In this document: one piece after another, positions 1 through 9,111 of the stretch | How positions within the stretch are numbered: position 1 is the first letter of the stretch | How the letters are laid out: every line of letters begins with the position of its first letter | Assembly (NCBI RefSeq): GCF_001584335.1 | Contig: NZ_LSBB01000003.1 | Span: 62,001 to 126,000, forward strand | Direction of reading: 5' to 3' | Source: Bacillus atrophaeus | GTDB lineage: Bacteria > Bacillota > Bacilli > Bacillales > Bacillaceae | DNA length: 64,000 bases | Notes under the pieces: model-generated | What the model was told of the DNA's origin: nothing | Database searches by the model: none | What the model saw: only the letters and a program-made list of their open reading frames with translations | Made by a program: the position numbers and the translations under genes

Positions 1-5
1 AAAAA

Positions 6-34
6 TTCGGAATAATGGTTCCGAATAATGGAAC
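6..34. promoter_or_regulatory. Overlapping inverted repeats upstream of ycsF (possible KipR operator)
   Basis: TTCGGAA at 6-12 and TTCCGAA at 19-25 form a perfect 7-bp inverted repeat. A second overlapping dyad pairs GTTCC (18-22) with GGAAC (30-34), and GAATAATGG is repeated directly. The location just upstream of the first gene of the kip operon, whose last gene is an IclR-type repressor, makes this a candidate KipR operator. The promoter itself probably lies partly off the window edge. Assignment is inference. Confidence 0.4.
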
Positions 35-65
35 ACTATAAATGAAGCGAATCAGGAGGGGTCTT

Positions 66-833
66 ATGTTTCAGATTGATTTGAATTGTGATTTAGGAGA
101 AAGCTTCGGAGCCTATAGAATCGGGCTTGATGAAGATATTTTGGCATTTGTCACATCTGCGAACATTGCTTGCGGTTTTCATGCTGGGGATCCCGGTGTG
201 ATGCGCAAAACAGTTGCGCTTGCGGCTGACAACGGAGTGAAGATCGGCGCGCATCCCGGACTGCCGGATTTACAAGGCTTCGGCCGAAGAAATATCGCGA
301 TTACGCCTGAGGAAGCGTATGACCTTGTGATCTATCAGATCGGCGCGCTGTCGGGATTTTTGAAAGCCGAGGGGCTTGAGATGCAGCATGTGAAGCCGCA
401 CGGGGCACTTTATAATATGGCTGCAGGCAGCGAGGAGCTGTCACATGCAATTGCCAAAGCCGTGTATAACGTTAACCCGGAACTTATTCTTTTTGGGCTT
501 GCCGGAAGCGAGCTGATCAAAACCGGAGAAAAAATCGGGCTTAAGACGGCTCAAGAAGTCTTTGCCGACCGAACCTATCAAGCAGACGGTACATTGACGC
601 CGCGCTCGCAGCCGGATGCATTAATCCAAGATGATGCCGCGGCTGTCGGACAGGTGATCAAAATGGTGAAAGAAGGAGCCGTAAAATCCCAGCAAGGCCG
701 GGATGTGCCGTTGAAGGCTGATACGGTATGCATTCACGGAGACGGCGCCCATGCGCTGACCTTTGCGAAAAATATCAGAAAAGAACTGAAACAGGCTGGA
801 ATTCAAGTAACCCCTATTTCAACCCAAGAGTAA
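66..833 (+). CDS. pxpA: 5-oxoprolinase subunit A (LamB/YcsF family)
   Basis: 255-residue LamB/YcsF family protein, called YcsF in B. subtilis. With KipI (PxpB) and KipA (PxpC) it forms the ATP-dependent 5-oxoprolinase that opens the toxic lactam 5-oxoproline to glutamate in the cytosol. The family signatures [11 protein letters not shown] (residues 5-15), GFHAGDP (37-43), GAHPG (61-65) and KPHGALYN are all present. An ATG at 42 would add eight residues, but the ATG at 66 follows AGGAGGGG at the right distance and gives the normal family length. It is the first gene of a six-gene operon, with 21 bases to ycsG. Confidence 0.95.
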   Translation: MFQIDLNCDLGESFGAYRIGLDEDILAFVTSANIACGFHAGDPGVMRKTVALAADNGVKIGAHPGLPDLQGFGRRNIAITPEEAYDLVIYQIGALSGFLKAEGLEMQHVKPHGALYNMAAGSEELSHAIAKAVYNVNPELILFGLAGSELIKTGEKIGLKTAQEVFADRTYQADGTLTPRSQPDALIQDDAAAVGQVIKMVKEGAVKSQQGRDVPLKADTVCIHGDGAHALTFAKNIRKELKQAGIQVTPISTQE

Positions 834-854
834 TCCGAAAAGGAGGAACAAAAG

Positions 855-2069
855 ATGGAGCAGCAGAAAAAAGCAGCAGGAAAGAAGTCAGGCAGCTGGT
901 CATTGCTCATGGGGGCGGCATTCTTAATGGCAACGTCCGCCATCGGCCCGGGTTTTCTGACACAAACGGCCACCTTTACCAATACATTGGCGGCAAGCTT
1001 CGGCTTTGTCATTTTAATCTCTATTATTTTGGACATTTTTGCCCAAACAAATGTATGGCGGATTATTGCGGTTTCCGGAAAACGCGGACAGGAAATCGCG
1101 AATATGGTATTACCGGGCTTAGGTTATGTGATCGCGTTCCTCGTCGTTATTGGGGGTCTTGCGTTTAATATCGGAAACATAGGCGGCGCGGGGCTCGGAC
1201 TGCAGGTTTTATTCGGCATCACGCCTGAAATGGGCGCTTTGATCAGCGCAGTCATCGCCATTTTAATATTTGTTATTAAAGAAGCCGGTAAAGCAATGGA
1301 CCGCTTTACGCAAATTGCAGGATTCGTCATGATTTTGTTGACGGTTTATGTTGCGGTGACAACTTCTCCGCCGGTCGGACAGGCTGTTGCTAAAACCTTT
1401 GTCCCGGAAGATATCAGCATTTTCGCTATCGTGACATTAGTCGGCGGAACCGTCGGCGGTTATATTACATTTGCCGGAGGCCACCGTTTGCTTGATGCCG
1501 GAATTAAAGGGAAGGAATCTATTCCCCAAGTGACAAAAAGCTCTGTTGTGGGAATTTTAATTACGTCTATTATGCGGATTGCCCTTTTCCTTGCGGTGCT
1601 TGGCGTCGTTTCCAGAGGCCTGCACATTGATGAAAGCAACCCTGCGGCATCTGTGTTTCAGCTTGCGGCTGGAAATGTCGGGTACAAAATATTCGGTTTG
1701 ATTATGTGGAGTGCCGCTATCACCTCTGTGATCGGAGCCGCTTATACATCCGTTTCGTTTTTCAAAACCTTTTCACCGAAAATCGAGAAAAACTCACGGG
1801 GAATCATCATCGGTTTTATCGTGATATCGACATTAAGTTTTGTCACCATTGGCCAGCCCGCTAAAATCCTCGTGCTTGTCGGCTCTTTAAATGGATTGAT
1901 TCTGCCGATCGCATTGGGAACCCTTCTTGTGGCTGCGTATAAGAAAAAGATCGTAGGCGATTATAAACATCCGCTCTGGCTGACGTGCGCAGGAATATTT
2001 GTTGTAGTCATTATGGCGATTATGGGGATTTACACATTGTTTACACAAATGCCTACTTTATGGAGCTGA
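855..2069 (+). CDS. ycsG: NRAMP-family transporter of the 5-oxoproline operon
   Basis: 404-residue integral membrane protein with about eleven hydrophobic segments, related to the NRAMP (Mn/Fe transporter) superfamily. The TSAIGPGFLTQTATF segment near residues 27-41 replaces the DPGN metal-binding motif of genuine NRAMP metal importers such as MntH in this same window. Its place between two 5-oxoprolinase genes suggests that it imports 5-oxoproline or a related amino acid rather than a metal, which is inference. A strong AAGGAGG precedes the ATG at 855. The next gene starts four bases after its stop, so the two are co-transcribed. Confidence 0.9.
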   Translation: MEQQKKAAGKKSGSWSLLMGAAFLMATSAIGPGFLTQTATFTNTLAASFGFVILISIILDIFAQTNVWRIIAVSGKRGQEIANMVLPGLGYVIAFLVVIGGLAFNIGNIGGAGLGLQVLFGITPEMGALISAVIAILIFVIKEAGKAMDRFTQIAGFVMILLTVYVAVTTSPPVGQAVAKTFVPEDISIFAIVTLVGGTVGGYITFAGGHRLLDAGIKGKESIPQVTKSSVVGILITSIMRIALFLAVLGVVSRGLHIDESNPAASVFQLAAGNVGYKIFGLIMWSAAITSVIGAAYTSVSFFKTFSPKIEKNSRGIIIGFIVISTLSFVTIGQPAKILVLVGSLNGLILPIALGTLLVAAYKKKIVGDYKHPLWLTCAGIFVVVIMAIMGIYTLFTQMPTLWS

Positions 2070-2073
2070 TAAA

Positions 2074-2868
2074 ATGGAGTGTTCGTGGAACGAAATGGCG
2101 CCGAAGAATGTCCGTGCTTTGATACGGGAGGGGAAAATCAGCGGACCGACCGCCGGAATGTCCGCGGGCTATGCGCAGGCCAACCTCGTCATTTTAAAAA
2201 AAGAGCTTGCTTTTGACTTTCTATTATTTTGCCAGCGCAATCAAAAGCCGTGCCCGGTGCTGGATGTAACGGAAGCGGGCTCTCCCGTTCCGGCAATTAT
2301 CGCCCCGCAGGCTGATATCAGAACTGATTTGCCTAAATACCGAATCTATCAACACGGTGTTTTGGCTGAGGAAGTGACGGATATTACACCATATTGGGAA
2401 GACAATTTTGTCGGGTTTTTAATCGGGTGCAGCTTTTCCTTTGAACAGGCGCTCATTAATAACGGAATAGGTGTCAGACATATTGAAGAAGGGACAAATG
2501 TTCCGATGTACAAAACCAATATAGATTGTGTTCCGGCGGGCCCGTTTCGTGGACAGATGGTTGTCAGTATGAGGCCTGTGCCGGAATGGCAGGCTGTCCG
2601 CGCAGCTCAAGTCACTTCACGATTCCCGGCTGTGCATGGCGGTCCGATTCAAATCGGCAATCCGCAAGCCATCGGCATTCATGACCTGAACAGGCCCGAT
2701 TTCGGAGATGCGGTTACAGTTCGGGAAGGCGAGGTTCCGGTTTTTTGGGCATGCGGAGTGACGCCGCAAGCCGTCGCAATGCAGGTTAAACCTGAGATGA
2801 TGATTACACATGCGCCCGGGCACATGCTGATAACTGATATTCGTGACGAAACGCTCGGCGTGCTGTGA
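2074..2868 (+). CDS. ycsI: YcsI/DUF1445 family protein, putative hydro-lyase or D-glutamate cyclase-like
   Basis: 264-residue soluble protein of the YcsI (DUF1445) family, often annotated as a putative hydro-lyase. Homologues include the C-terminal part of mammalian D-glutamate cyclase (DGLUCY), which converts D-glutamate and 5-oxo-D-proline into each other. A role in D-5-oxoproline handling would fit the operon, but that is inference. Visible conserved blocks include PTAGMSAGYAQ near residues 25-35, FLIGCSFSFE near 113-122 and the C-terminal ITHAPGHMLITD. It starts with ATG 2074, four bases after ycsG, and kipI follows after 32 bases. Confidence 0.88.
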   Translation: MECSWNEMAPKNVRALIREGKISGPTAGMSAGYAQANLVILKKELAFDFLLFCQRNQKPCPVLDVTEAGSPVPAIIAPQADIRTDLPKYRIYQHGVLAEEVTDITPYWEDNFVGFLIGCSFSFEQALINNGIGVRHIEEGTNVPMYKTNIDCVPAGPFRGQMVVSMRPVPEWQAVRAAQVTSRFPAVHGGPIQIGNPQAIGIHDLNRPDFGDAVTVREGEVPVFWACGVTPQAVAMQVKPEMMITHAPGHMLITDIRDETLGVL

Positions 2869-2900
2869 CACACAACAATGAACTAAACGAGGTGATCTAA

Positions 2901-3638
2901 TTGAACCGACAGACGGCCAAAACGATAGTCAACATGCATCCGCACGGCGATTCTGCAATTGTGATTCAGTTCGGCGAAGATATTAATGAACAGGTAAACG
3001 GCCTTGTCCACGCGGCCGCTGCTTGTATTGAGGAACAGCCGTTTCCGGGATTCATTGAATGTATTCCGGCTTTTACGAGTGTGACGGTCTTTTATGATAT
3101 ATATGAAGTGTATCAGCACATGTCTCAAGGAGTAAGCTCTCCTTATGAACAAGTGAAGGCCTATGTGGCAGCGCGTCTAAACCGCCTGTCAGCAGGAGAA
3201 AGAAGCAGCCGCAGGGTTGTCGAGATACCCGTTTGCTATGGCGGCGAATTCGGACCTGATTTAGAAGAGGTTGCTCAGATGAATGAGCTGACATGTGAAG
3301 AAGTGATTTCCATACATACAGAAGGAGAATACATGGTTTATATGCTGGGCTTTGCGCCGGGCTTTCCGTTTTTAGGAGGCATGTCGGAACGCATCGCAGC
3401 TCCCCGGAAATCGTCGCCAAGACCGTCGATTCCCGCAGGCTCAGTAGGGATTGCCGGACGTCAGACAGGCGTTTATCCCATCTCTACTCCCGGCGGGTGG
3501 CAGCTGATCGGCAAAACGCCGCTTGCTCTTTTTCGTCCTGAAGAAAATCCGCCGAGTCTGCTGAGAGCAGGCGATACAGTCAAATTTGTACGAATATCGG
3601 AGGCTGAATACAGCGGCTATAAGGAGGGAGCCAATTGA
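2901..3638 (+). CDS. kipI: 5-oxoprolinase subunit B / KinA inhibitor KipI
   Basis: 245-residue allophanate hydrolase subunit 1 (AHS1/PxpB) family protein. In B. subtilis it was first described as KipI, which inhibits autophosphorylation of the sporulation kinase KinA. It was later recognised as a subunit of 5-oxoprolinase. The typical [19 protein letters not shown] block near residues 135-153 and the [21 protein letters not shown] region are intact. The start is TTG 2901 after GAGGTGAT. The 3' end overlaps kipA by four bases, the usual arrangement for the two partner subunits. Confidence 0.93.
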   Translation: MNRQTAKTIVNMHPHGDSAIVIQFGEDINEQVNGLVHAAAACIEEQPFPGFIECIPAFTSVTVFYDIYEVYQHMSQGVSSPYEQVKAYVAARLNRLSAGERSSRRVVEIPVCYGGEFGPDLEEVAQMNELTCEEVISIHTEGEYMVYMLGFAPGFPFLGGMSERIAAPRKSSPRPSIPAGSVGIAGRQTGVYPISTPGGWQLIGKTPLALFRPEENPPSLLRAGDTVKFVRISEAEYSGYKEGAN

Positions 3639-4648
3639 GTATGAAAGTATTAAAACCCGGGCTGCTCACAACGGTCCAGGATACAGGCAGAACCGGCTAT
3701 CAAAAATATGGCGTGCTGGCAAGCGGGGCTATGGACACCGTCTCGCTTCGCATCGCCAATATGCTGATCGGAAACAGCGAGACAGAAGCCGGGCTGGAGA
3801 TCACCTTAATGGGCCCCGGCCCGTCGCTTTATTTTTCACAACCGGCGTTGATCGCCGTGACTGGAGCGGACTTTACTCTGCGCATTAATGAAGAAGAGGC
3901 TCCGCTGTGGAAGCCGGTATTCGTCCGGGAAAACAGCACAGTCACTTTCGGTCCTTGCAAGCTTGGCTGCCGTGCTTATTTGGCAGCTGCAGGAGGATTT
4001 GATGTTCCGGCTGTTATGGAAAGCAAAAGTACATACGTCAGAGCCGGAATCGGAGGATTTCACGGGAGAGCGCTGCAAAAGGAAGACGAACTTCCGATCG
4101 GAGAGATGACCGCGCTTTCAAAAAAAATCGCTGCTAAATTAAGCGCAGAACCGGATCAGAATGGTTTTTCAGCGCCGAATTGGAGCGTCAGCAAGTACAG
4201 ATTTCTTCCGCTGAAGAAAAATCCCGTTATTCGAGTTGTGGAAGGAAAGCAATTTGCCGATTTTTCAGATGAAGCGAAAGACCGATTTTACGAAGAACCG
4301 TTTCGTGTAACACCGCAGTCCGACCGGATGGGCTACAGGCTCAAAGGAGAGCCGCTTAAACTAAAGCAGCCGCTCGAAATGGTTTCAGAAGCGGTATCCT
4401 TCGGCACGGTGCAGGTCCCGCCTGACGGAAATCCGATTATTCTTCTTGCGGACAGACAAACGACAGGGGGATATCCGAGAATCGCGCACATCATTGCAGC
4501 TGATCTTCCCGCTGCCTCTCAGATCATGCCGGGAGAGCAGATTCATTTTCAGGCTGTTCCCCTTCAGGAGGCGGAAGCGCTTGTCATCAAGAGAGAAAAG
4601 CACATGAAAGAATTACAGACGAGAATCAAGATGGAATGGCTCACTTAA
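3635..4648 (+). CDS. kipA: 5-oxoprolinase subunit C / KipI antagonist KipA
   Basis: 337-residue AHS2/PxpC family protein that pairs with KipI. It counteracts KipI inhibition of KinA in B. subtilis and forms the other half of the biotin-independent 5-oxoprolinase core. Family blocks seen are [18 protein letters not shown] near residues 9-26, [15 protein letters not shown] near 31-45, and [26 protein letters not shown] in the C-terminal half. TTG 3635 lies seven bases after AAGGAGG. An ATG at 3641 would remove only two residues. Co-translation with kipI through the overlap is likely. Confidence 0.93.
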   Translation: MSMKVLKPGLLTTVQDTGRTGYQKYGVLASGAMDTVSLRIANMLIGNSETEAGLEITLMGPGPSLYFSQPALIAVTGADFTLRINEEEAPLWKPVFVRENSTVTFGPCKLGCRAYLAAAGGFDVPAVMESKSTYVRAGIGGFHGRALQKEDELPIGEMTALSKKIAAKLSAEPDQNGFSAPNWSVSKYRFLPLKKNPVIRVVEGKQFADFSDEAKDRFYEEPFRVTPQSDRMGYRLKGEPLKLKQPLEMVSEAVSFGTVQVPPDGNPIILLADRQTTGGYPRIAHIIAADLPAASQIMPGEQIHFQAVPLQEAEALVIKREKHMKELQTRIKMEWLT

Positions 4649-4661
4649 AAAAGGGGATGGA

Positions 4662-5432
4662 ATGATGCAGAACAAAAACAAAACGGTCGTAAAATCTATG
4701 GCGCTGCTCAATCTGTTTTTAACTGAACCGAAGCTCACGCTAAGCGAGCTGATTTCTCTATCAGGAATGCCGAAAACCTCTGTCCACCGAATGGTCAGCT
4801 CTTTGGAGGAAATGGGACTTCTCACTCGCGACCGCAATGGCGCCTATACATTGGGTCTTGTATTCCTGGAGTTTGGCCAGCTTGTGTCGGAACGTCTGGA
4901 TATCAGACAAATCGCAAAACCGGTGATGGAAGAGCTTTGTCAAGAAGTGGACGAAGCCGTACATCTGATTATGAGGGACGGAAATGAAGCGATCTATGTC
5001 GAAAAAATCGAAGGTACACAGACCGTCCGCCTGTATACAGCCATCGGCCGCCGCTCTCCTCTGTATGCCGGTGCCTGCGCCCGAAGCATATTGTCCTTTC
5101 TGCCGCAGGAAGAAATTGAAACATATATCAGACAGACTGAGTTTGTCCCGATCGGCTCAGGAACCATTACAGACCCGGCAGAGCTGCTTCAAACCATCAG
5201 TTCGTCTTTAGAAAACGGCTATACCGTCAGCTATTCCGAACTTGAAAACTATACAGCGGCGATCGGCGCCCCGATATTCAGCCATAAAGGGCAAGTGGCG
5301 GCCGGCATCAGCATTGCGGGTTTTGAAGCAAGATTTACAAAAGAACGGCTGCCTTATTTAACCGAAAAGGTCAAAGGAGCTGCTTTACAGATTTCTGAAA
5401 AAATGGGGTATAAACTGCCGCACACACAGTAG
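4662..5432 (+). CDS. kipR: IclR-family transcriptional repressor KipR
   Basis: 256-residue IclR-type regulator. Residues about 10-65 form the winged helix-turn-helix (LTLSELISLSGMPKTSVHRM and following). The rest is the effector-binding IclR domain with the YAGACARSILSFL segment and the SYSELENYTAAIGAPIF region. In B. subtilis KipR represses the kip operon, so this last gene gives autoregulation. The inverted repeats at 6-34 are the obvious candidate target. It starts 13 bases after kipA, with AAGGGGATGG as ribosome site. No clear hairpin terminator was seen after its stop. Confidence 0.92.
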   Translation: MMQNKNKTVVKSMALLNLFLTEPKLTLSELISLSGMPKTSVHRMVSSLEEMGLLTRDRNGAYTLGLVFLEFGQLVSERLDIRQIAKPVMEELCQEVDEAVHLIMRDGNEAIYVEKIEGTQTVRLYTAIGRRSPLYAGACARSILSFLPQEEIETYIRQTEFVPIGSGTITDPAELLQTISSSLENGYTVSYSELENYTAAIGAPIFSHKGQVAAGISIAGFEARFTKERLPYLTEKVKGAALQISEKMGYKLPHTQ

Positions 5433-5492
5433 CCAAATTTCCCTCCGCTGCGTACATTAGGATATCAACAATAACGTAGTGGAGGAAAGAAT

Positions 5493-6131
5493 ATGAGGAT
5501 TGAATATACGGCGCTCGGCGATTCTTTGACCGTAGGGAGAGGATCGGGGCTGTTTTCCAGCGGATTCGTCCAGCGCTTCCGGCATATCATGCAAGCTGAC
5601 TTAGAGGCAGAAGTCTCCGTATCGGTCTTCGCGAAATCCGGGCTTGAAACAGAAGAAATCCTGCACCTGCTGTCGCTGCCACATGTTCAAAAGCGGATAC
5701 AAACCGCTGATATGATCACTATTACAGGATGCGGAAACGATCTCTTTGAGTCTGTCCGGGCGTTTCAAGAAAACCCGGACGAAACCATTTTTCGCCGCGC
5801 ATCCGAGCACTGCCACGAAAATTTCGAAAAAATGATCACCCAGATTGCCCGCATCAAGTGGAAAAATGCGCCCCCTTATGCTATACGAGTCTTCAATTTA
5901 TACAACCCTTTTCCGGACATCCCAATAGCGGATAAATGGATTACTTCCTATAATTCACACCTCAGCCAATTAGCTTCAGCGCCCCATGTGAAAATCGCTG
6001 ATGTATACAGCGCTTTTAAAGGAAAGGAGAAAGAATACCTATCCTTTGACGGCGTCCACCCCAACAGTCAAGGCTATCAAGTCATGGCTGATACGCTGCA
6101 AAAGATCGGCTATGGAGAAATAGCTCATTGA
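5493..6131 (+). CDS. lipC: Spore-coat GDSL phospholipase LipC
   Basis: 212-residue SGNH/GDSL hydrolase. Block [14 protein letters not shown], puts the nucleophile serine at residue 11. Block III GCGNDLF lies near residues 78-84, and the [10 protein letters not shown] block near the C-terminus carries the catalytic Asp/His pair. There is no signal peptide. The B. subtilis orthologue (YcsK/LipC) is a mother-cell-made spore coat phospholipase B needed for normal germination. ATG 5493 follows GTGGAGGAAAG. It is monocistronic, with a strong terminator directly after the stop. Confidence 0.9.
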   Translation: MRIEYTALGDSLTVGRGSGLFSSGFVQRFRHIMQADLEAEVSVSVFAKSGLETEEILHLLSLPHVQKRIQTADMITITGCGNDLFESVRAFQENPDETIFRRASEHCHENFEKMITQIARIKWKNAPPYAIRVFNLYNPFPDIPIADKWITSYNSHLSQLASAPHVKIADVYSAFKGKEKEYLSFDGVHPNSQGYQVMADTLQKIGYGEIAH

Positions 6132-6136
6132 TATCA

Positions 6137-6166
6137 AAAGGCGCTCTTGTCCAGAGCGCTTTTTTA
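6137..6166 (+). terminator. Rho-independent terminator of lipC
   Basis: AAAAGGCGCTCT and AGAGCGCTTTTTT form a GC-rich hairpin with a five-base loop followed by a T run, just after the lipC stop. Confidence 0.85.
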
Positions 6167-6320
6167 GGCGGCGGACAGAGCGTCTGTCCAAACATTAAAA
6201 GAAACTTAAAATTTACCATTCTCTGTTCTATAGACAAAAAAAGTGCGCTAGAATAATGGAGGACAAAGTCAGATATAGGTATTGCGCTCAATATTTCATT
6301 TATGAGAAAGGATGGTACTT

Positions 6321-6566
6321 TTGATTCGCATCATAAAAATGTCTCTTGCATTTATTATCGTTGTGCTTGCTATTTATGCATTTAATTATGCTGAACATAC
6401 CTCTGTCATTCAGTCGGTTATGCTGGTATTTCTGGGGGCGGTGATGTTCATTCAAGGGGTTGAAGAACGGAAAAGGGAAAACGACAGCTCTGGAAGATTT
6501 AACTTCTACACCGCCGGTTTTGTATGGTCCGTCTCTCTTATCGGGTTTACGCTGAATGTCATTTGA
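6321..6566 (+). CDS. yczI: Small two-helix membrane protein YczI
   Basis: 81-residue hydrophobic protein of the DUF3953 type. Two membrane segments, about residues 6-24 and 33-50, precede a charged loop with EERKRENDSSG and a third hydrophobic stretch near the C-terminus. The function is unknown. The frame is open from ATG 6312, but the ribosome site AAAGGATGG overlaps that codon, so TTG 6321 is the better start. Gene order (lipC, this gene, an ABM protein, pbpC) matches B. subtilis yczI. It is convergent with yczJ, five bases away. Confidence 0.75.
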   Translation: MIRIIKMSLAFIIVVLAIYAFNYAEHTSVIQSVMLVFLGAVMFIQGVEERKRENDSSGRFNFYTAGFVWSVSLIGFTLNVI

Positions 6567-6571
6567 CTCTA

Positions 6572-6859
6572 TTAAACATCTTGAAAATGCTCGACCACAG
6601 GAAACGGAGAATAAAAGCGATGCAGCAAGGCTTTCCATTCTTGATATTCAGCAGACCCGCGAAAGCCTTTTGTGTGATCCTCAAGTGTTTCCCATTCTAC
6701 GAGCAGCAGATATTTATGAGTTTCTTCCATACATTTTGATAAAGAATGTGTCATATAACCCTTCATCCCGGATATAATCGGGACCGCCCGGCGGAACGCC
6801 TCTTCAAATTCATCCTCAAGCCCTTCTTTTACATACAGCATGGCTGCTTCTCTAATCAT
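6572..6859 (-). CDS. yczJ: Antibiotic biosynthesis monooxygenase (ABM) domain protein YczJ
   Basis: 95-residue single-domain ABM protein, a ferredoxin-like dimeric fold. Recognisable features are the start MIREAAMLYVKEGLEDEFE, the central GYMTHSLSKCMEETHKYLLL strand-helix region and the W-x-T-L-E-D-H motif, followed by the typical FRGSAEYQEWKALLH helix. Members act as small monooxygenases or as stress-related proteins of unknown substrate. The ATG at 6859 follows AAAGGGAGCG on the minus strand. It lies tail to tail with yczI. Confidence 0.8.
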   Translation of the reverse strand: MIREAAMLYVKEGLEDEFEEAFRRAVPIISGMKGYMTHSLSKCMEETHKYLLLVEWETLEDHTKGFRGSAEYQEWKALLHRFYSPFPVVEHFQDV

Positions 6860-7009
6860 GTGATCGCTCCCTTTCTTATAGACAAAGTGTACCAGATACT
6901 TCCGCCGAAAAAAGGCTTATATTCTGTTTTTTAGATCTTTCTAGAAAAAAATCCTTGCACGGTTCCTTCATTTTAGGAGAAAATAACAATTGGAAGGCAG
7001 GGGGAAAAC

Positions 7010-9001
7010 GTGTTGAAAAAGTGTATTTTATTACTATTATTTATAGGGCTTATCGGCTGTTCAAAAGTAGATTCGGCCGATGACAGAATGGAAGAGTTCG
7101 TTAAAGAATGGAACGGCCAACATTTTGAACAAATGTATCAAAGCCTGTCGAAAGATGCCAAAAAAGAGATATCAAAAAAAGACTTTGTGACTAGGTACAA
7201 AACCGTCTATGAACAGGCCGGTGTAAAAAACTTAAAAGTCACTGCAGGCAAACAGGATGAAGAAGATACGAAAAATAAGGACATGCAGCATATTCCATAT
7301 AAAGTCAGCATGGAAACAAAAGCAGGAAAAGTAGCCTTTGAAAATACAGCGGTGCTCAAAAAAGAGAAAACGGACGACGGGGAATCTTGGAATATAGATT
7401 GGGACCCATCCTTTATCTTTAAGCAGCTGGCAGACGAAAAAACCGTGCAAATCGCCAGTGAAGAGCCAAAACGGGGACAAATTTACGATAAAAACGGCAA
7501 AGGCTTAGCCATCAATACAGAAGTGCCGGAAATCGGCATTATTCCAGGCCAGCTCGGTGACAAAAAAGCCAAGGTGCTGAAAAAGCTGTCTGAAAAACTG
7601 GAGATTTCTGAAGACGATATTGAGAAAAAGCTTTCACAAAACTGGGTGAAAGATGACTCCTACGTACCGCTTCAAAAGATAAGACCGGATGAAAAGGATT
7701 TAATATCAGAGCTGACATCGCTTGACGGTGTGACGAAAACGAGCGTACGCTCCCGCTATTATCCTTACGGCGAAAAAACGGCTCATCTTACAGGATATAT
7801 CAAGGCGATAACAGCCGAAGAATTAAAGAAAAAGAAAGACGGCGAATACAGCGATACCTCCAAGATCGGAATCGCAGGCCTTGAAAATGTATATGAAGAC
7901 AAGCTGAGAGGAACAACCGGCTGGAAAATATACGTGCCTGAAACAGGTGATGTCATCGCCGAAAAGAAAGCGAAAAACGGTGAGGATCTGAACCTTACAA
8001 TTGATATGAAAACCCAAACGAAATTGTATGACGATTTGAAGGATGACAGCGGAGCGGCAGTCGCGCTTCAGCCGCAAACAGGAGAGACACTTGCTCTTGT
8101 CAGCGCTCCTTCCTACGATCCCAACGGATTTATTTTCGGGTGGAACGATAAAGAGTGGAAAAAATTAAACTCAAATAAACACCTGCCTTTCTCGGCCAAG
8201 TTTAAGAAAACATACGCACCCGGTTCTACAATTAAACCGATTACAGCCGCTATCGGACTGAAAAGCGGGACACTTGACGCCGCAGAAAAGAAAAAAATCA
8301 CGGGAAAAGAATGGCAGAAGGATTCGAGCTGGGGCGGCTATTCCGTTACAAGGGTGTCAGAGCGCCTTGACGAAGTCAATCTGGAGAACGCGTTAATCAC
8401 ATCAGATAACATTTATTTTGCACAAAACGCGCTTGATATGGGTGCGGATACCTTTACAAAAGGTCTGAAAACTTTCGGATTTGCGGAAGATGTCCCATAT
8501 GAATTTCCGGTTGAAACGTCATCCATTGCCAATGACAAGCTTGATTCCGACATTTTATTGGCGGATTCAGGTTACGGCCAAGGGCAGATGCAAATGTCTC
8601 CGCTTCACTTAGCGGCGGCTTATACGCCATTTGCAGCCGACGGCAATTTAGTGAAGCCGAGACTCGTAAAAAAAGGTTCAAAAACAGCTGACATCTGGCA
8701 TAAACAGGTTGTTTCTAAAGCGGGCGCGGAAGAAATCACAAAAGGATTAAAAGGCGTTGTGGAAGACGAGCGCGGCTCAGCTTATCAGCCGATTGTGAAA
8801 GGGATAACCGTAGCCGGAAAAACAGGAACAGCCGAGCTGAAAAAATCTAAAGATGAAGACGGCGCAGAAAACGGCTGGTTTGTCGGATACGATTACAAGA
8901 ACAAAGACTTGCTGGTGGCAATGATGATTGAAGACGTCAAGAAACGCGGCGGCAGCCATTATGTCGTCGAAAAGGCGAAAAATCAATTTCAGTCTAAATA
9001 A
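7010..9001 (+). CDS. pbpC: Penicillin-binding protein 3 (class B, MecA-type)
   Basis: 663-residue class B PBP, a lipoprotein-anchored septal or lateral-wall transpeptidase. The first 16 residues end in a lipobox-like LIGC. Residues about 25-140 match the NTF2-like MecA N-terminal domain and are followed by the PBP dimerisation domain. The transpeptidase domain carries S-T-I-K (S406, K409), S-D-N (465-467) and K-T-G (604-606). The B. subtilis orthologue is the low-affinity PBP3 related to PBP2a and underlies part of intrinsic beta-lactam tolerance. GTG 7010 follows GGGGGAAAAC; TTG 7013 is an alternative. Confidence 0.95.
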   Translation: MLKKCILLLLFIGLIGCSKVDSADDRMEEFVKEWNGQHFEQMYQSLSKDAKKEISKKDFVTRYKTVYEQAGVKNLKVTAGKQDEEDTKNKDMQHIPYKVSMETKAGKVAFENTAVLKKEKTDDGESWNIDWDPSFIFKQLADEKTVQIASEEPKRGQIYDKNGKGLAINTEVPEIGIIPGQLGDKKAKVLKKLSEKLEISEDDIEKKLSQNWVKDDSYVPLQKIRPDEKDLISELTSLDGVTKTSVRSRYYPYGEKTAHLTGYIKAITAEELKKKKDGEYSDTSKIGIAGLENVYEDKLRGTTGWKIYVPETGDVIAEKKAKNGEDLNLTIDMKTQTKLYDDLKDDSGAAVALQPQTGETLALVSAPSYDPNGFIFGWNDKEWKKLNSNKHLPFSAKFKKTYAPGSTIKPITAAIGLKSGTLDAAEKKKITGKEWQKDSSWGGYSVTRVSERLDEVNLENALITSDNIYFAQNALDMGADTFTKGLKTFGFAEDVPYEFPVETSSIANDKLDSDILLADSGYGQGQMQMSPLHLAAAYTPFAADGNLVKPRLVKKGSKTADIWHKQVVSKAGAEEITKGLKGVVEDERGSAYQPIVKGITVAGKTGTAELKKSKDEDGAENGWFVGYDYKNKDLLVAMMIEDVKKRGGSHYVVEKAKNQFQSK

Positions 9002-9111
9002 AAAACCATTTTCGTGAGGCGAAAGGAAAAAGGGCGGAAAAAGCCGAATAAAAAAGCATGAAGCACTTTCTATAAGCTTCTAAAGTCAGCTCAAAGAAAA
9101 GAGGGAGTTAT

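Noticed and set aside
728..1168. 146-codon plus-strand frame overlapping ycsF and ycsG
   Set aside because: It is out of frame with two well-conserved genes and has no motif or ribosome site.
7010..7060. pbpC read as an acquired mecA-type resistance gene
   Set aside because: It sits in the conserved chromosomal order of B. subtilis pbpC, with normal base composition, so it is the native PBP3.
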